A stretch of 58,548 nucleotides of DNA from Acanthaster planci (GCF_001949145.1 NW_019091607.1:45769-104316); one strand, 5' to 3'; shown: positions 26,556-40,048, counted from the stretch's first letter. Notes: a model not told the origin generated them from the sequence alone. Numbers and translations are program-made.

Positions 26556-26828
26556 CACTCAAAATTGCCTGGGTTAAATTTCAACCCAAGGAAGGGTGAA
26601 AACTGCAACTACCCAAATATGGGCTGTGCTAACCCAATTTTGGGAATGGGAAATACTTTCTGTTTCATTTTCCACCCACAAAGTGAGTGGGTATTAACCA
26701 TTGCTTGGTTAAAACAAACCAGGAGGTTATTTCAGCCACCAAAATTGGGTTGAAACAACCTAAACTATCGGGTAGTTGCTGTTTTCAACCTCCCTTGCGT
26801 TAAAATTTAACCCAGGCAATTTTCAGTG
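26556..26828. mobile_element. foldback MITE (273 bp) ending CACT..AAAATTGCCTGGGTTAAATTT
   Basis: The left arm CAAAATTGCCTGGGTTAAAT and the right arm, read inverted (GAAAATTGCCTGGGTTAAAT), differ at the first base only; both lie just inside a CACT end. Inner halves also pair loosely (CTACCC / GGGTAG). No coding capacity. Confidence 0.85.
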
Positions 26829-28193
26829 AGGAGAGACACTGAAAGGTTTTAAAAACTGAATTCAAACCTGAATTGACTGGACAGGGGTTGCTGGAACGAT
26901 GTGCCAAGTGTTCTGTTAGGAGATGAGTTTCTCGGACGCTTGATACGCCAGCAAGATGCGGGGATGTTGTCCAGCAAACTTCTGATTTGTTCGGCCACAG
27001 GCAGATTCCAGGCTGTCCGGAGACACAACTGGCTCCCGTAAAATCACTTAAACAGAATGTTCAACCAGACTCGGCAGGGGGATATAACGCCAGACTTCTT
27101 ACAAAAACTGTTTCGCATCGGTGCTTTTTAAACTAACAGGTGCCGTGGCTGGGCGCAGTGCGATACATGTATTTTGTTATTGATTGACAAAGGTGATGGC
27201 ACGTATCGTGAACCTGACGGTGTCAATGACACACTCTGGCACCAGTCGATTCCAACTCGGCAGCTGATTGGCTGTTGGGCACAATCACTACATACAATGC
27301 CATGAAACAGTATGAAGCAGACAATTGGTTACACGGGTTTAGGCTATAACCTACAATAACTCTGTAGATGTATTGTGGAATTCCCAGTTGGCTCAGTCCG
27401 AAGTCAGCGATGTGAAGGCAGTGATCGAACCTGTATACCATTCCATCAAAAATGGGAGCGATACAATGTGATAACAGTATCGCCATGATCAACTTGCGCA
27501 TGATGATTTTGGTATGAGTTGGCAGGCTATCGCTCTCAAACTCCCACGCGCTGCGTCCAATATAGGTTTTGACAAATCTCTTGACTATCTCTGTGTGAAA
27601 CACGATCATTGTTGCCACATGGCACTTCACTGAATCTAGACTTGCCGTGACACAGGGAAATTGGCAAGAGAGAACAAAGTGCAAAACATTTTTTGTCAAC
27701 ATACTCTTGTCAAACATTGCCCACACAACAATAAGTTCAAACGTCCCTTGTAACCTTTTTTTTATATGGTCGAAACATTACCTTATTATTTGCAACATGT
27801 CCCACTATAAGCTGCCTTCTATTCAAAAATTAAATCATAAAAACTTGTTTCTAAACCTTCACACAATGCCTCTGCGGGTCTTTTTTTTACACAAGATTTA
27901 GTACACCCCAGAACACCGAGACAGGCAGCCCCTGGTCGATTGCACAGTCTGAAGAGGTCCAAGGGAGCGTAGGATCCGCCATTTATCGGGGCAAACATTA
28001 CACGATTGCGGTGGAGTTTTCACACTGTATCGTGCTGTTGGAAATCAGATTAGTAATGAACGGAAGACTGCAATTTAACGTCCTTTTTTGGTACTGTATT
28101 ATTGATATTTTAACGGGACAATAAGCCGGCTGCAGGGAAGCAGCGGTTTAAGCCGGACGGATCAAAGACCTTCCTTTGGGATATGCCCAGCAG

Positions 28194-28219
28194 GTTTAAA
28201 TCCACAATTGGATTTAAAC
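28194..28219. repeat. perfect 11-bp hairpin
   Basis: GTTTAAATCCA, a CAAT loop and TGGATTTAAAC form a perfect inverted repeat with a 4-nt loop. It is isolated, with no gene nearby on either side. Confidence 0.8.
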
Positions 28220-30019
28220 TGTTCTTTTTTTAAAGGAGCCTCGGTGAGAGGCACAAAACGCCCTTACGTTTAAAATTCAGTTCATTTTTCGCTTGTACTA
28301 CTCACCGCCTCCACCCAAAAGCATTGGAGGGAGATAAGTTTAACTGGACACGAGGTCGTAAGACACTTATAAAGTGCGCGCGAATATGCATGTGTTGCGG
28401 TAACATGTGGTATTATCTTATCGTGCCCACAATGTTTCGGGTTTACTTCACAGAATCGTGAAAGGTCGTATTTTGAATCAATTGGTTGCAGACAGGAGAA
28501 ATTTTACCGTCTAGGCCATATAGGAAGTGGCTACGGCCCGTTAGCTTGTGGATTTCATGGGTTCACGTGTTATGTGATTGACCTCCGCAGCAGCTAAGCG
28601 ACGGTCTGCAGAACGAGATTGCAAAGCAAGACAGACTTTGCAGTATGCTACAGACGTAAAGAAAATGCGGAGTCAGAAAGGCTTGGCAGCGGCTTGCAAT
28701 CATGATTACACACGAGTCTATGGCAGTGGCTGTAGCTGCTTTCCGTAGAGTCGTGTTTTATTTCAAGCCACAACTGGGTTTGTTGTGCATGACCAGTGAC
28801 AAAGTCGTGAAGTATATGTCCTCGGCGAATGTACTACCCAAGTCACCAGCACTAAGGGAAATGTTCAATTTGCCTTTTGTATTTGCGTGAGGTATTTCTA
28901 CATTACAATCGCTTCTCACCTTACTTCCCAATTTTGCTAGTTGACCACAATGAGAACTTTCGGTAATTACCGGCAGTTTTGTGTCTTTTTTCTTGTTTTC
29001 GCACAAGTGCGCTTTTATTGTAATATTAGGCAAAAAAATGGTCTTGATGCAGAACTTCCCGTTCTTCGCACACAAGTTTAGTGCAAATAATTAGACCATT
29101 GCATTCCCAGGTATTTTGAATTCCGTCGGTTCAGGCGTTCCCTTACTCCCCGTCGTGGGTGTTTTGTCCAGCCCACAATATCAATAACTGTTCAAAACAC
29201 GTTGCTCCATTCAGTCCGCAACTCATTACTAATTTTAACAGCGTGGTGCAGTGTGAACCCCCGCTACCATAGTGTAATTTGTGTTTTGATAAGTGATGAT
29301 CACGCAGACCTGTCGCCCTGTGCATAATTTCCATGTGATCATGCGAAAATAAATTTTCAACCGCAAGCCCTCTATGAGATGTTGATTTTGACTTCTTAAA
29401 TTGGCGGGAGTTTACATAATTAGGCCCTGTGACTGACCGGAAAATAATGGACCACAAGGTTAGGGGAACGTAACGCAAAGTTGTTCTTATTGCTGCTGTC
29501 TTGGTATTTTGATATACACGATGACTATCGAGGTTTCTGTTTGATGAAAAATTCGAAAAGAGCATTACTTTTGCACTGCCAATCGCTCCTCAAGTTGGAC
29601 ATTGTTTTCGACGAATAATCCATCTTCAAGCCAAATAATGCATTGACGAGTAATACAATTTAATAGAAAAGTTTCAAAACGTGTCATGCACCAGAACCAC
29701 AACTTCATTCTCTTTACTGGTTGATCTTTTTTACTTTTAAAAATTCAGCCTGTTTTGATTAAATGCATGTTTGCTTTTCTTAATGATTTGATTTTAAAAG
29801 GCAGGCAAAACATGCTTAGCGCCGTTTGCTTGAGGTAAAGATCACATCGGCTGCAGACGGGATTCCTATTTGGGGAAGAATTTTCTATTTTAGGCTTTAT
29901 AAGAGCCTACAATCTGTCTTAGGTTAAATACTTTGTAGTTCATCTTGGAAAAGTGCAATTGACATTAAAATATTTCTACAGTAACACATATTTTGTGTAA
30001 ATTTCCATTTCTAAACTAT

Positions 30020-30660
30020 TAGGTGATGCCTTTTAAAAATCTGTCAGCGGGTGTTTGCTTCGATGCTTGGAATATTCACACATGCTTCAAACACAGTCCT
30101 TTTGTCGCTGGGGCTACGGTCTGGAATAGTTTACATACAGAAATCCGATCAACAGCCTCCCTTGGCTCTTTTAAGACTTTGATGAAAGATAACATTCTAA
30201 CCTTGTAAGTTACACCTGATTTTATTAACTTGTTTTAATACTTGTGTACCATTTGTAAAGTATTACTTGTTTATTGTTTTAACTTAAATTCATCAATTTT
30301 CTTTTATGGTTATCTTTGTCAATGTAATACCGTCCTGTTATATAAATCCGTTTTTATTTATATTTAAAGTTATATTTACTTTAATAGGTCTTTTTGTTGT
30401 GTATGTTGATTGCCCACACATATAATTATTTTTGGTTACTTGTTTGAATATGTTAAATTTCAGTTTTCGTTTATGAAATATACTTTTGTTATTTTAGTGT
30501 ATAACTTTGTTATCTATTATTCTGAATATCTGTTACCTTTATAATTTGTAAATGTCACCTTTGTTACTGTTTCTCTCTTGCAACTTTTATTCTCAGGGCC
30601 CCGTGGAAGACCACACTAAAATGTAAACGGGCTGCCTTGACTAAAGATCAGAAATAATAT
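30020..30660 (+). mobile_element. CR1/L2-like LINE, 3' end (C-terminal ORF tail and 3' UTR)
   Basis: The plus frame 30023-30208 ends the polyprotein with HSPFVAGATVWNSLHTEIR..SLGSFKTLMKD, the conserved 'WNSLP.EIR..SL.SFK..LK' tail that closes many CR1/L2/jockey-type reverse transcriptase ORFs. An AT-rich 3' UTR follows, ending near GGGCTGCCTTGACTAAAGAT and an AATAAT tail, like LINE tails. Strongly 5'-truncated; not active. Confidence 0.65.
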
Positions 30661-33600
30661 TTTACGACTGTTGGGGGCGCTGTTTACTCATCATATCACT
30701 TCAAGCCTCAAGGATTGTTAAAAGTGTGAAATGTACCATTTCATTCCAACAGGTTAGAAATAAAGTTTGCAGGTAGAGGCTGTAATAAAATGGATAAAAA
30801 AATCAACACACGCATAAAAAGATAACTGTCTATTGAGGGAAAACACCGTTTCCTAAGCTTCCCCATGAAAGGACACAACTGTTTTGCTCATATAAGGAAA
30901 TTTAAAATCTCATGCGCAGTCCCTATAAAACAGACAAAAAACTTAAAGTTGCAACACAGAAACTGAACCAATGAGTTAAATGGGCAAAAAGGTGCGTTTT
31001 AAATACTCGTTGCCATGAACAAAATGTCCATTGCTTCATTAATATGTTCAAAATGTCGGTGCCATCGTCTCGACACACATACCGGTATCCTTCTACGTGA
31101 ATGAAGGAACCACAGGAGTCAACCCGCAACCTAGCCGGAACGGACTTCATGATCGATAGGTTACCGACACCGTATCGTTCACAATAACGCCGTCGCCAAT
31201 TGGAGCAACAAAAACATATCGCTGGCAGACTGCCTCCTAATTGTATTTGTTGTTTTCAAAAGAGAATCGTCCCTAAAGAAACAGTTTGATGTCGGACGGT
31301 GTTATCGTTGTGGTTTGTCCATTCTTCCTTCCAAGGCTTTCTGTGCAGGTAAACCTGCGTTGTTCTGTTGTGTTGTTTCTTCGGAGCCGACTGTGTCTCT
31401 GGACTGGCCGACCCGCCTGGCGAGACTCGTCTGATGTCAGCATGACGGTTCCCTCGGCAAGTTGACGCCTCAAACACTATCTCCATTAAAAATTTGGAAC
31501 TGGGTTTACAAAATTTAACTACCCTGTGTATAACTGCGTTCGTTGAGATTAGTAAATACATGGGAGACTGGCCGTATGCGTTGCTGTATGTAGTGCCACG
31601 GTAACGTATGTGAACTCAAGGCAGATTCGGGGACGGGTTAACAGGGCCGGAGGCCATGCTCTCCAAAAGGACCAATTTTAAATTAAAAGAAATAATAATA
31701 AAGGAAAAGCGATCTGGGGGAGGGGGGCTGGGTCATTTCCCTTACCTCCTACAAGATTGTAAAAAGCCCTAAAATATATAGCGCCACCCTTAGAAAGGCC
31801 ACAAATGCATGGTTACATTTTTAAAAATCCAAACATTTTGGCTTTCCCTTGAAAAAACTCTTTTGATTTGAAAACGCCTTTCAAAAAGCTTATACTAAAA
31901 TGTGAGCTCTAGCCCCGTATTTAGATTTAGTGTTTTGGTATTTAATGTAGCCTATTGGTACAGGTGCAGTTATAAAAATGCACATTGCTCTTCACAGTGA
32001 GCCTTCATGGTCATGGAAAGAATCTTTGCCATTGTTTATCGGGATTTCTTAATCATCAGGACAATCCACCCCAGCCTTTTCATTGTCTTTACGAACATTT
32101 TGTTTACCGTGTTGATACTACAGTATTTTTATTGGTTGTATAATTTTTTACCCGCGGAAGGCACCGACCTCAGTCACCGTGGGAGTCTTGTCGACATAAA
32201 CCGGTCAGCAAATTCTGCGTGATGGTCAGTTGTTGTTAATGGCAGCGAGATTTTCCCAAGCTCGATAAGGGCGCTCGGCGAGGCGGGGGGGGGGTGTTGG
32301 ATTCATTCAATAATGTACAAGGCATCGTACATACCGTGACGCTGACATGGGATACGCCAACTGCCAAACCGCGTTTACGCCGTTTCAAAAACTCATCTCT
32401 ATCAGACTGCATTTGATTTGTTATAAATTGTGTCACCCTTTTCACGACTCTTACTTAAGACTTACTTTTATCCATGTCCTTTTTATGTAATCATGTTTTT
32501 AATTGCAACTTTTGTATATCTGGTACATACAAGTAAATTTGGAATTTTTACATACCTGCACACTGTTTAATGTACCCAACGTTTATTATGCTAAAACACA
32601 TTTTGGATATTTCCGGATAGAATTTGCAAAGTAAAATTGTTATTGCAAGTTATAACACGCGTTCCTTCAATTGAAAATAAAATCCCTCGTCATTATTGCA
32701 ATTTTTTTGGAGTGGGGTACGAGGTTTCAGTGATGAAATTCACTGACGGATAGCTAACACTCATTGATTTAAATCTTTGGAAACTTTTGAAGAGTCTATT
32801 TCCAAAATGAAATAAGCTCCATTTTGGTCCTTCTTTGAATTTCCCTTTCTCGTGGTTGCTTCTAGCCAGTTTCTAGGGGGTTTATTTCGTAAAGATAACA
32901 TCTAAAGGAGTCTGACCAGTGAATAACATTGAGAGAAACCTGGTACCCTCTTTTTATTTTTAAATATTCAATAATTGTGGAAACAAAGCTCAATTATTGA
33001 ACGGCGTATATTTAATTTTGGAAGGAAACTGTTCCGTTTGAGATGTTTTTTTAATGGTAACGTATTTATTGTTATTTTGAAAAAGTCACATGATCTAAAT
33101 GTTTTCAATTCCTGTTTAACCTTTAACTGCTTCGCTGGTAGTAAACACACAGGTCATTCCGTAAAACTTGTATGCTTTTCGCTTCCATATACAGAGATCT
33201 CTGTTTTTTCTGGATAAATGTTCAGTGTGAACGCCATACTGATCTTATCTCGATCTGTTGGAGAAATCGATCTTGTTCTCTGTCTTAAAGTTTCCAACAG
33301 CGTGTAAATTGCAACATTCTAAAAATATGAACTTTCACGATTACAATCCTCTATGATTAAGAGTAGTAACTGCAGGGACATTCTATTAGTTTTATGCCAA
33401 CAAATTTAAAAGTACGTTTAAAAAAATAAAATAGCGTAATATATGCAAACATTTTCGATCGTATACACCACTGCATACGATATACAAACGTGTATCACTT
33501 TTGATTCAAAGTAAACAAGTATGTTTGGAGTATAATTAAAGTATACACCAAACTAAATTTTCCTGAGACCATGAGAAGTTCACATTCTGGCATTCTGGTC

Positions 33601-36552
33601 AGAAGAAATATAGCCTGACGAAAGCACATAATGCCAAACAATTAATATAATACCAACATTAGAAAGTAGGGCAGTTTCAGTTATGTATTCATTTAATTCA
33701 TCGCTGCCTTTGCCTACTTTTTGCCCATTGAATTCGCATGTAATTATTTCGAATAGGCAAAATGCTAAATGATTTGCATATAGTGGATAGGAAAGGAGAC
33801 TCTGAAAGGAGAAACCTCATTAAATCTTATTGAATGAGTAGGCCTACTGGTTGTCGTTTAATTTCCTGATAAGATTTTAAATTATGATGCACGTGTTATC
33901 AAACCAGTCTGAATGGACACAGCGAATGGAATGCTGAGATTTAACCCGGAATTAACTGCAGGATCAAAATCGACTTGGTCTCGTCCGTCTGTAGGCCTAC
34001 ATAATTAACCGAATCGGAATGCCGTTATGACGAATTTGATCAGTACGTTTGTATACGTGAGCAATGTGCAGTCTTTGCCAGAGGTGGCCATAAGATGTTG
34101 CACGTATAAATTGTCTCACATTTCTAACGGAGTTTGAAGTAGTCAACTCACACACACAGAAAAACCCAAACAAACCACAAGTCAGTAAAGGAAGTGTGAG
34201 CACCTTTAAACGGCAACTGTCACGTGATTTTTCTGAATGCCGGATGTGACACGAAATACACGTTTAAAATAATACATTCGGAACACCATCAATTTGCCAG
34301 TTGCCTACACTTCGATGTTGGCTGTCGAATTTCTCGCAAACTGCACAGTGATTACGTATTTCTGTTAATTGGTAAGTAATAAGTCACAAAAGAAAACAAT
34401 ATGGCGTCGTTTGCTGACGTTTATTTTGTCTATTTTGTTTTTTTTTCTGAAGAGAATGTAGACGAGAACCTAAACCTCGCGACTCGTGCCCTGTGGAAAA
34501 TGACCTGTGCATCTGTTTTCCTTCCTCTATGACCAGTGACACTTAGAAATGGGGACGTGTGTTTGTCAAGCAAGTCACCGAACTTATCAAGTTTGACCTC
34601 ATTTGAATGCGTGTTCATGTTACACCGTCATGACCGTAAAGGCATCATATATGGTTGTAATGTCTAGGGGATAGTTGATTCATGGATGAATAAAAACTAA
34701 GGATATTAGACTCAAATCTATCAGGCCTACACAGGCGTTGCGTGCAGCGCAGAAAGTGAAATTAATAACAACATCGACACAAATGGAAAAATAATAAGGT
34801 ATCACTTACGCATAGTGTCTGGTGTTTTATAATACCCAATTCAAGTTCTAGTTTCCAGACGTCTTTTATATCTGCCTCTTGATTTTATGTACAACTCTAC
34901 AGCTTCCGGGTTTGTTGATGCATTGGAACCTGCATGTTACTCACGGGTATCTACACTCACAGCACAGCTCCATTACGGTCTCGTAGACAGATGTATTAGG
35001 GGAATCCCCCTGTTATTTCCTAGAAGAGGTCGTGTGGATCGAGTGTCAGGTGCAGTTCAAGGTGTCCCTGCCCGGCATGGTTCAGTCACTTACTAAATGG
35101 GTATAGACACAGGCACCGGAGACGCTCTTCTACATAAATTTTCTGCTTGAGGGGTGCTGTGAACCACTTCAAGCCCTGCATTGAACACACTGTAAAATCA
35201 ACAAAGTTCAGGGATCAATATCATGGAAGCCACCATTGCTGGAGTTTGGCAAACAAAATTAAATAATTGTCTTGTCCGTAATCTTTGTATTTCTCTTGAC
35301 TTTTTTGGTGGGTTAGCCAAGTACATTTTATATTATTTACACAAACCAATCTAACTTCTCGAAATGCGATAGTTCCCAAGCCTGTACGTAGTCGTGTTTT
35401 TTTCCAACTCTGCTCTCGGATGGAAACCTAAACCCAAGGAGGTCATCCTGGCCTACATTTCAACAATCCTGCCATTTTTCAGCAGAATTTTTTTATTAAG
35501 GCACTGCATCTTGGTCTTACCATGGTCTTACCAATTACCGTAAACACACCGTCAACAGGCAGAGTACCGTCAACACAGCACCAGCACACCGTCAACACCT
35601 CTAAAACACGTACAAAATGGAAAGGAGCAGTATTTGACCGTGAAGTATTTATCAAAATGGCACTTTGATTAAACTACAAAGGGTTAGACTCTTTAATATT
35701 GCCATCTTTATTTCACAAAAATTGCCTCCTCCAAACAGCTACGAACAGAAATCGGCATGTAGCCATGTTGCCTTGAGGGCAGCTCGGAGCATACCATTAC
35801 GCTAAAGGGGTAATAACATTATATGATAAACCAACGAGCGTAGGATTGGGAATTTATCCCTGTCCCCAAAAATTCTTCCATGGGTTTTTGTTTATCCCCG
35901 TGATCGTTCATTCATCATGCCTTAAAACCCCGAGGACGTTTCCTGTTGGTCTATATCAGGTTGCTTGGTTTCCGGGCTTTATCTGGCAAGGATGCAACGC
36001 AGAGACCACACAACAACAAGAGACGTTTGAAACGATTCGGTTGCGCCTAATGATTTTTTAATACAGCCTTTTTTATGTGAAAAATCATGCAACTTCAAGT
36101 TGAACCCCATTCCAAAATAAACTCTAATAAATTTTACTCTCGAAGTCGAGAGTATACTCTTTCCTTAAGTGCTCAAAGTCAATGCCTTTCGATTTGGACA
36201 ATTCCAAATTTTGTGTTTTTATTCTCGGTTTTCGATTACTAGTACACGATGTTTGTGCACCAACACTCGCCCCAGAATTTTATAAGATACTGTAAACTTG
36301 TTATAGGCCAACAAAACAGTGGGCTGTGTTTCAGCGTTTGCAGCCAGCATTGAATGTGTTTTTTTTTTAAATGAACATACTAAAATGATAAATGACTGTT
36401 TTAAAAAAACCTCTTCGTGACTTTGCTTGACATTAGTTCTAACAATTATTTGAAAGCTGGAGCGTTCCGTGGATGTCTCTTCCCCAAATCCAAGGCCGGG
36501 GGGGGGAGCATATGGAGCTTGTGGCTTCGGTACTAGTCAGACCGGAGCAGTA

Positions 36553-36798
36553 TATAGACCTTTTTCCTGTGATGTCACGATCGTGCTGGACGTATGATGT
36601 GTTGTGATGGTAATGAGTGCATAGCGTTGTGATAGTAATCTACCTATTCAAGATAAACTAGTCAAGCATGCAGCGTTTGCACGTGCGCTTGCGCGTGGTT
36701 GAAGCTTCCCGTAGGTATACATGCGATCACCGTGGCCAAGGCGGTCTACACGTGGTGGTATTGTTTACATTTAGTCACGTGGGTGAAAAAGGTCTATA
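36553..36798. mobile_element. MITE, TATAGACCTTTTTC family, copy 3
   Basis: The best-preserved full copy: it begins TATAGACCTTTTTC and ends GAAAAAGGTCTATA, a perfect 14-bp inverted terminal repeat. It is 246 bp long, matches copy 1 closely in the same orientation and has no reading frame. Confidence 0.93.
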
Positions 36799-37963
36799 CA
36801 CAGTATAGACAGTATTGCGACACGAGTGCGCCATTGTTGGAAACAAATTGGCAGGTGTATGGGCCGGTGCACACGGACAGTTGGTATGCAATAGTCACAA
36901 GCTGTTTATACATGTACGTTTAGGATGCACCCAATTCCTTCAAGACACTAGTGATAAATTCCTGTACACTCTACTTACAAATTCTTTTAAAATACTCACA
37001 ACTCTCACAGGTGTTCAAGTTGCACAGAAAAAATATGATCAACATCAATTTTTGGCGGGTTGACCAATAACTGCTTGAGAAATTCTTACCCAAAGCAGAT
37101 CGCCTCTAAAACGATGGATATATTTCCCTGACTGGCAAAAGTAGCCCTTATGAAACAGAATTATTCTGGAAACAGCCAAATATTGCCAATTTTTGATCCA
37201 GTTGTATCCACCTTGCTAGTAATTGTATCCAGGCCAAAGGTTCAGTACCAAATTTCTTCAATTCCCCAATTCCATGTCTCCGAACTCGCTTACATAAAAT
37301 AACTTTTACCAATGAACTTGGCGTACGGATATTTGGCCCATGTACACGGGTGCACCCTGTACATAATGAACAGCCATTTAGTTTTCAAAATTTGAAGCTG
37401 GTTCTACGTTAAACAGCTCTGGTTCAGGCGTTTCTCTGGCGCCCTCTTTAACCTTAACCCCCTTACTATTCCCTATGGTAGTTTAGGGATGCATTTGGGG
37501 CATTCACCAAGTATAATTCTCTTGCCTCCAGTTTTGTCCGCAACACATTGTTAAATAAAAGATTAATCCTACTTATTTTCTTTGCAGTTCAGAATCAGAT
37601 CTGTAATTGAAAGATGAGGGTGACATTTTGGTTCTCTGCTCACAGGTGGTCTTCCCCTCCCGAAATTTTGTCTTTGAGACGCCGATGGGGACCAGATCCC
37701 TTACAAGAAATGAGTTCAAAACTTCAGAAACGGTTGTATTGAAGTGGAATCGTTGCTTGCCTGGGCCAGTATAGATCGGTAGGGTGTTACAAGTAACACG
37801 GTGTCTTTTTTACAGTCAATTTGACGCGTACGATAGAATGTTGGCAATCTAATGAATTCTGAACAAGATGGGTATTACATCTTCATGACCGTTGTGTCGA
37901 ATTGAGTCATATTTTTTCGATATCATTTCGACACGGCAGGTTTTAACTGAGAAATCCACCAAG

Positions 37964-38764
37964 ATGGTGTTTGACCAGACGGTCTACGTAGGCAACACGT
38001 CATCAGAGACGATCTACGTGCGAACGACCTACGAGAAGTGGCAGCAGCTGAAATTCTCCACGGAGGTCAAACTCATGTCCGGCGCCTCCACCGGCGGCGG
38101 CTTCGACTTTTCGCAGGCTAGCGACCTCACCGAGGGCTTCACGGCTTTGGCCCCCCACCACACGCTTAAGATGATCGGCTCTTTCTTCTCGGCCGAGGCT
38201 GACCCGCCGGCCATGGAGGCTGGTGGGGTGGCACCAGGGGCGGCCAAGCGGATCAGCATCAGTCGTAACTACCGCGTGCCCAACCGCCATGCCATCATAG
38301 TCACACCGCTGAAGACACTGCAGGTAGTCCGTGGGGGCGCCCTCTGGCAGAAACGTTGCAAGGAGTCTGCATCCTGCCCCTTCATGTTCCGTAAGACAAC
38401 ACATAAATGGATACAAATTCATCAGTGATATCGTTTTGTCAAAACAATCTAATAACCGAAATTTTTTTTATTGTACAAATTTAACTCGACCAAATTCACC
38501 TGGTGTAGACGTATTTTCCTTTTTACATTTATTCAAAAATGTGTGTTTGCGTTTACCTTATGTCAAGCATCAACCAGAAATCTTAGAAATAATGCAAGAA
38601 GAACTGTAAATTATTTTAAATGAGGTGTTTCTTGTTGGGCAGGAGATAAGACGAAGAAATTGTCTCTGTGGCAAAGACTGCGGGGACGAAAACAACGAAA
38701 AGCCCCTAAGCTGGATACATGCCAAGTCTGTGGTCGAGGACCGAAAGCGGCTGTTGCTCCTTAG
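37964..38764 (+). CDS. two-exon gene of unknown function, 182-residue product
   Basis: I do not recognise the family. Exon 1 runs from ATG 37964 (context AAGATGG) to a GTAAGA donor after 38390. Exon 2 starts after the CAG at 38640-38642 and ends at TAG 38762-38764. The phases fit and both parts stay open. The product begins MVFDQTVYVGNTSSETIYVR, alternates hydrophobic and polar residues as in a beta-sandwich, and contains a Gly/Ser-rich stretch (GASTGGGFDFS), RISISRNYRVPNRHAIIVTP, CKESASC, a basic segment (KLSLWQRLRGRKQRK) and a CQVCG pair near the end. There is no signal peptide or TM segment, so it is probably cytosolic. Exon 1 is clearly GC-richer than its surroundings, as the exons of the other genes are. 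A possible 3' splice site at 37930-37940, upstream of the ATG, suggests a 5' UTR exon. AATAAA at 39074 could end the transcript. Confidence 0.65.
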
Positions 38765-39073
38765 TCTGCTCCTCGATTCAATAACATCGATGCCAACGAC
38801 ATCAACCAGCTATCCGTCTCATTGCACGGTGTTTTATAATCAGTAAAATTCTCTGTTACTTTGCCAACTGCTGGCTCATTACCAGGCTGTTTTTTTACGT
38901 CGCAGTCTAAACTATGGCTGGCCGTCAATACAAAAGTTAGAGAATAGTTCACAAAGTCTTCAAAATTCCGCGCAATCCTATCAGACCCCCAGAACTGATG
39001 ATAAAACACCTACTGCTGAATTGTAAATGAAAATTCGACCCTTTATTAATGGGACAAATGCATATTTTGAAGG

Positions 39074-39079
39074 AATAAA
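39074..39079 (+). promoter_or_regulatory. possible polyadenylation signal AATAAA for the 38-kb gene
   Basis: This is the first AATAAA after the proposed stop at 38762-38764, about 310 nt downstream. Confidence 0.3.
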
Positions 39080-40048
39080 TAATAACCAAAAAGGGGGGGG
39101 GGATTTATTTGCAACTTTGGCCAATTTTAGCCGCCAATGTAGGCAACACGAGAGCGGTCTATAGCTGTTGCACCACATAGCGACCTGACTATTACCTTAA
39201 CCTAAAAATCTTGCTCTTTCCTATTCTGAGGTGGAGCTGAGATTTAATCCAGATCAATTGGATGAAAAATTCGATTACGTAAAGATAAAAAGGCAGCTTG
39301 TAGTCTTTTAATTGATAAGTTCCTGTTTGTGAACTTGTAGTTTTAAACTGGACTGAACGACTTCCTAGAAAACTCATCGGCCACGATAATACAGTCCATA
39401 ATGTTCTGTTTCTAACATTTCTGTCGGGCTGTCACCTGTTCTAATGAAATAGCAAATACCTGTGACATTCTTATTTGTTCAAAAGTGTTACTCGCGTTTG
39501 TACCATTGAGCGCCGGAGCGGCGAGAGCATGGTCCGCCGGTAAAAAAGTGGTGTCAATATTTTTGACAAGTCTTCCCCAAAAGGAAATAAATAAAATTAA
39601 GCAAAACGGAAACAGCCAATCAAACTTGCCAAACAATATCCCCCTGTGGGTGATTACGTATGTGTCTAGTTTAAACCAAAAAAAATCCCGTTAATTTGTC
39701 TGGTTTGTATGTATTTAGGTAAATGTCAGTGACTGTTTTTTGCATTTGTTACATTAATATATGCTCTTTGTGCGCTTTTCAAAAATTTCAGCCAGCTATC
39801 TGTCTCTGCCAATTGAATTAAGTTAACATCGAATCAGTGAGACAAAATCCCTTTCTGTCGTGACCAGTGGGAACCTTTAAGCGATTCATGAGACGGGAGA
39901 TTTCAGTTGGAGAAAAACTCTGAGGGTCAATCGCATCGGGCAATAATGTGATTCATAGAATTAGGGGTACTTGTAGCCAGTGTTGGTTACAGTGTCTTAC
40001 TGCTACCAGAAAAGTACGTTGCAAACGATCTAAAGATGATTAATTTCA

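Larger units (their letters stand above)
22411..37963. other. gene desert between SLC22 and the 38-kb gene
   Basis: Beyond the elements listed separately (26556-26828, 28194-28219, 30020-30660, 36553-36798), this stretch is AT-rich and without supported exons. Weak candidates were looked at and not accepted as genes: a 167-codon minus-strand frame at 27223-27726, a short plus-strand frame with one hydrophobic segment at 32007-32222, and frames near 25.3, 29.2, 31.3 and 34.9 kb. The SLC22 promoter must lie just above 22410, but I see no clear core element there. Confidence 0.6.

Noticed and set aside
32007-32222. 71-residue plus-strand frame with one hydrophobic segment, like a type II membrane protein start
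   Set aside because: No family match and no convincing donor or downstream exon; its length is within chance expectation.
38003-38422. Minus-strand open frame of 139 codons opposite the 38-kb gene
   Set aside because: GC-rich shadow; the plus frame has a better start, donor and composition.
39412-39636. Minus-strand frame with a hydrophobic stretch (FDWLFPFCLILFISFW)
   Set aside because: No ATG start; it opens on TTG, and I found no matching neighbour exon.
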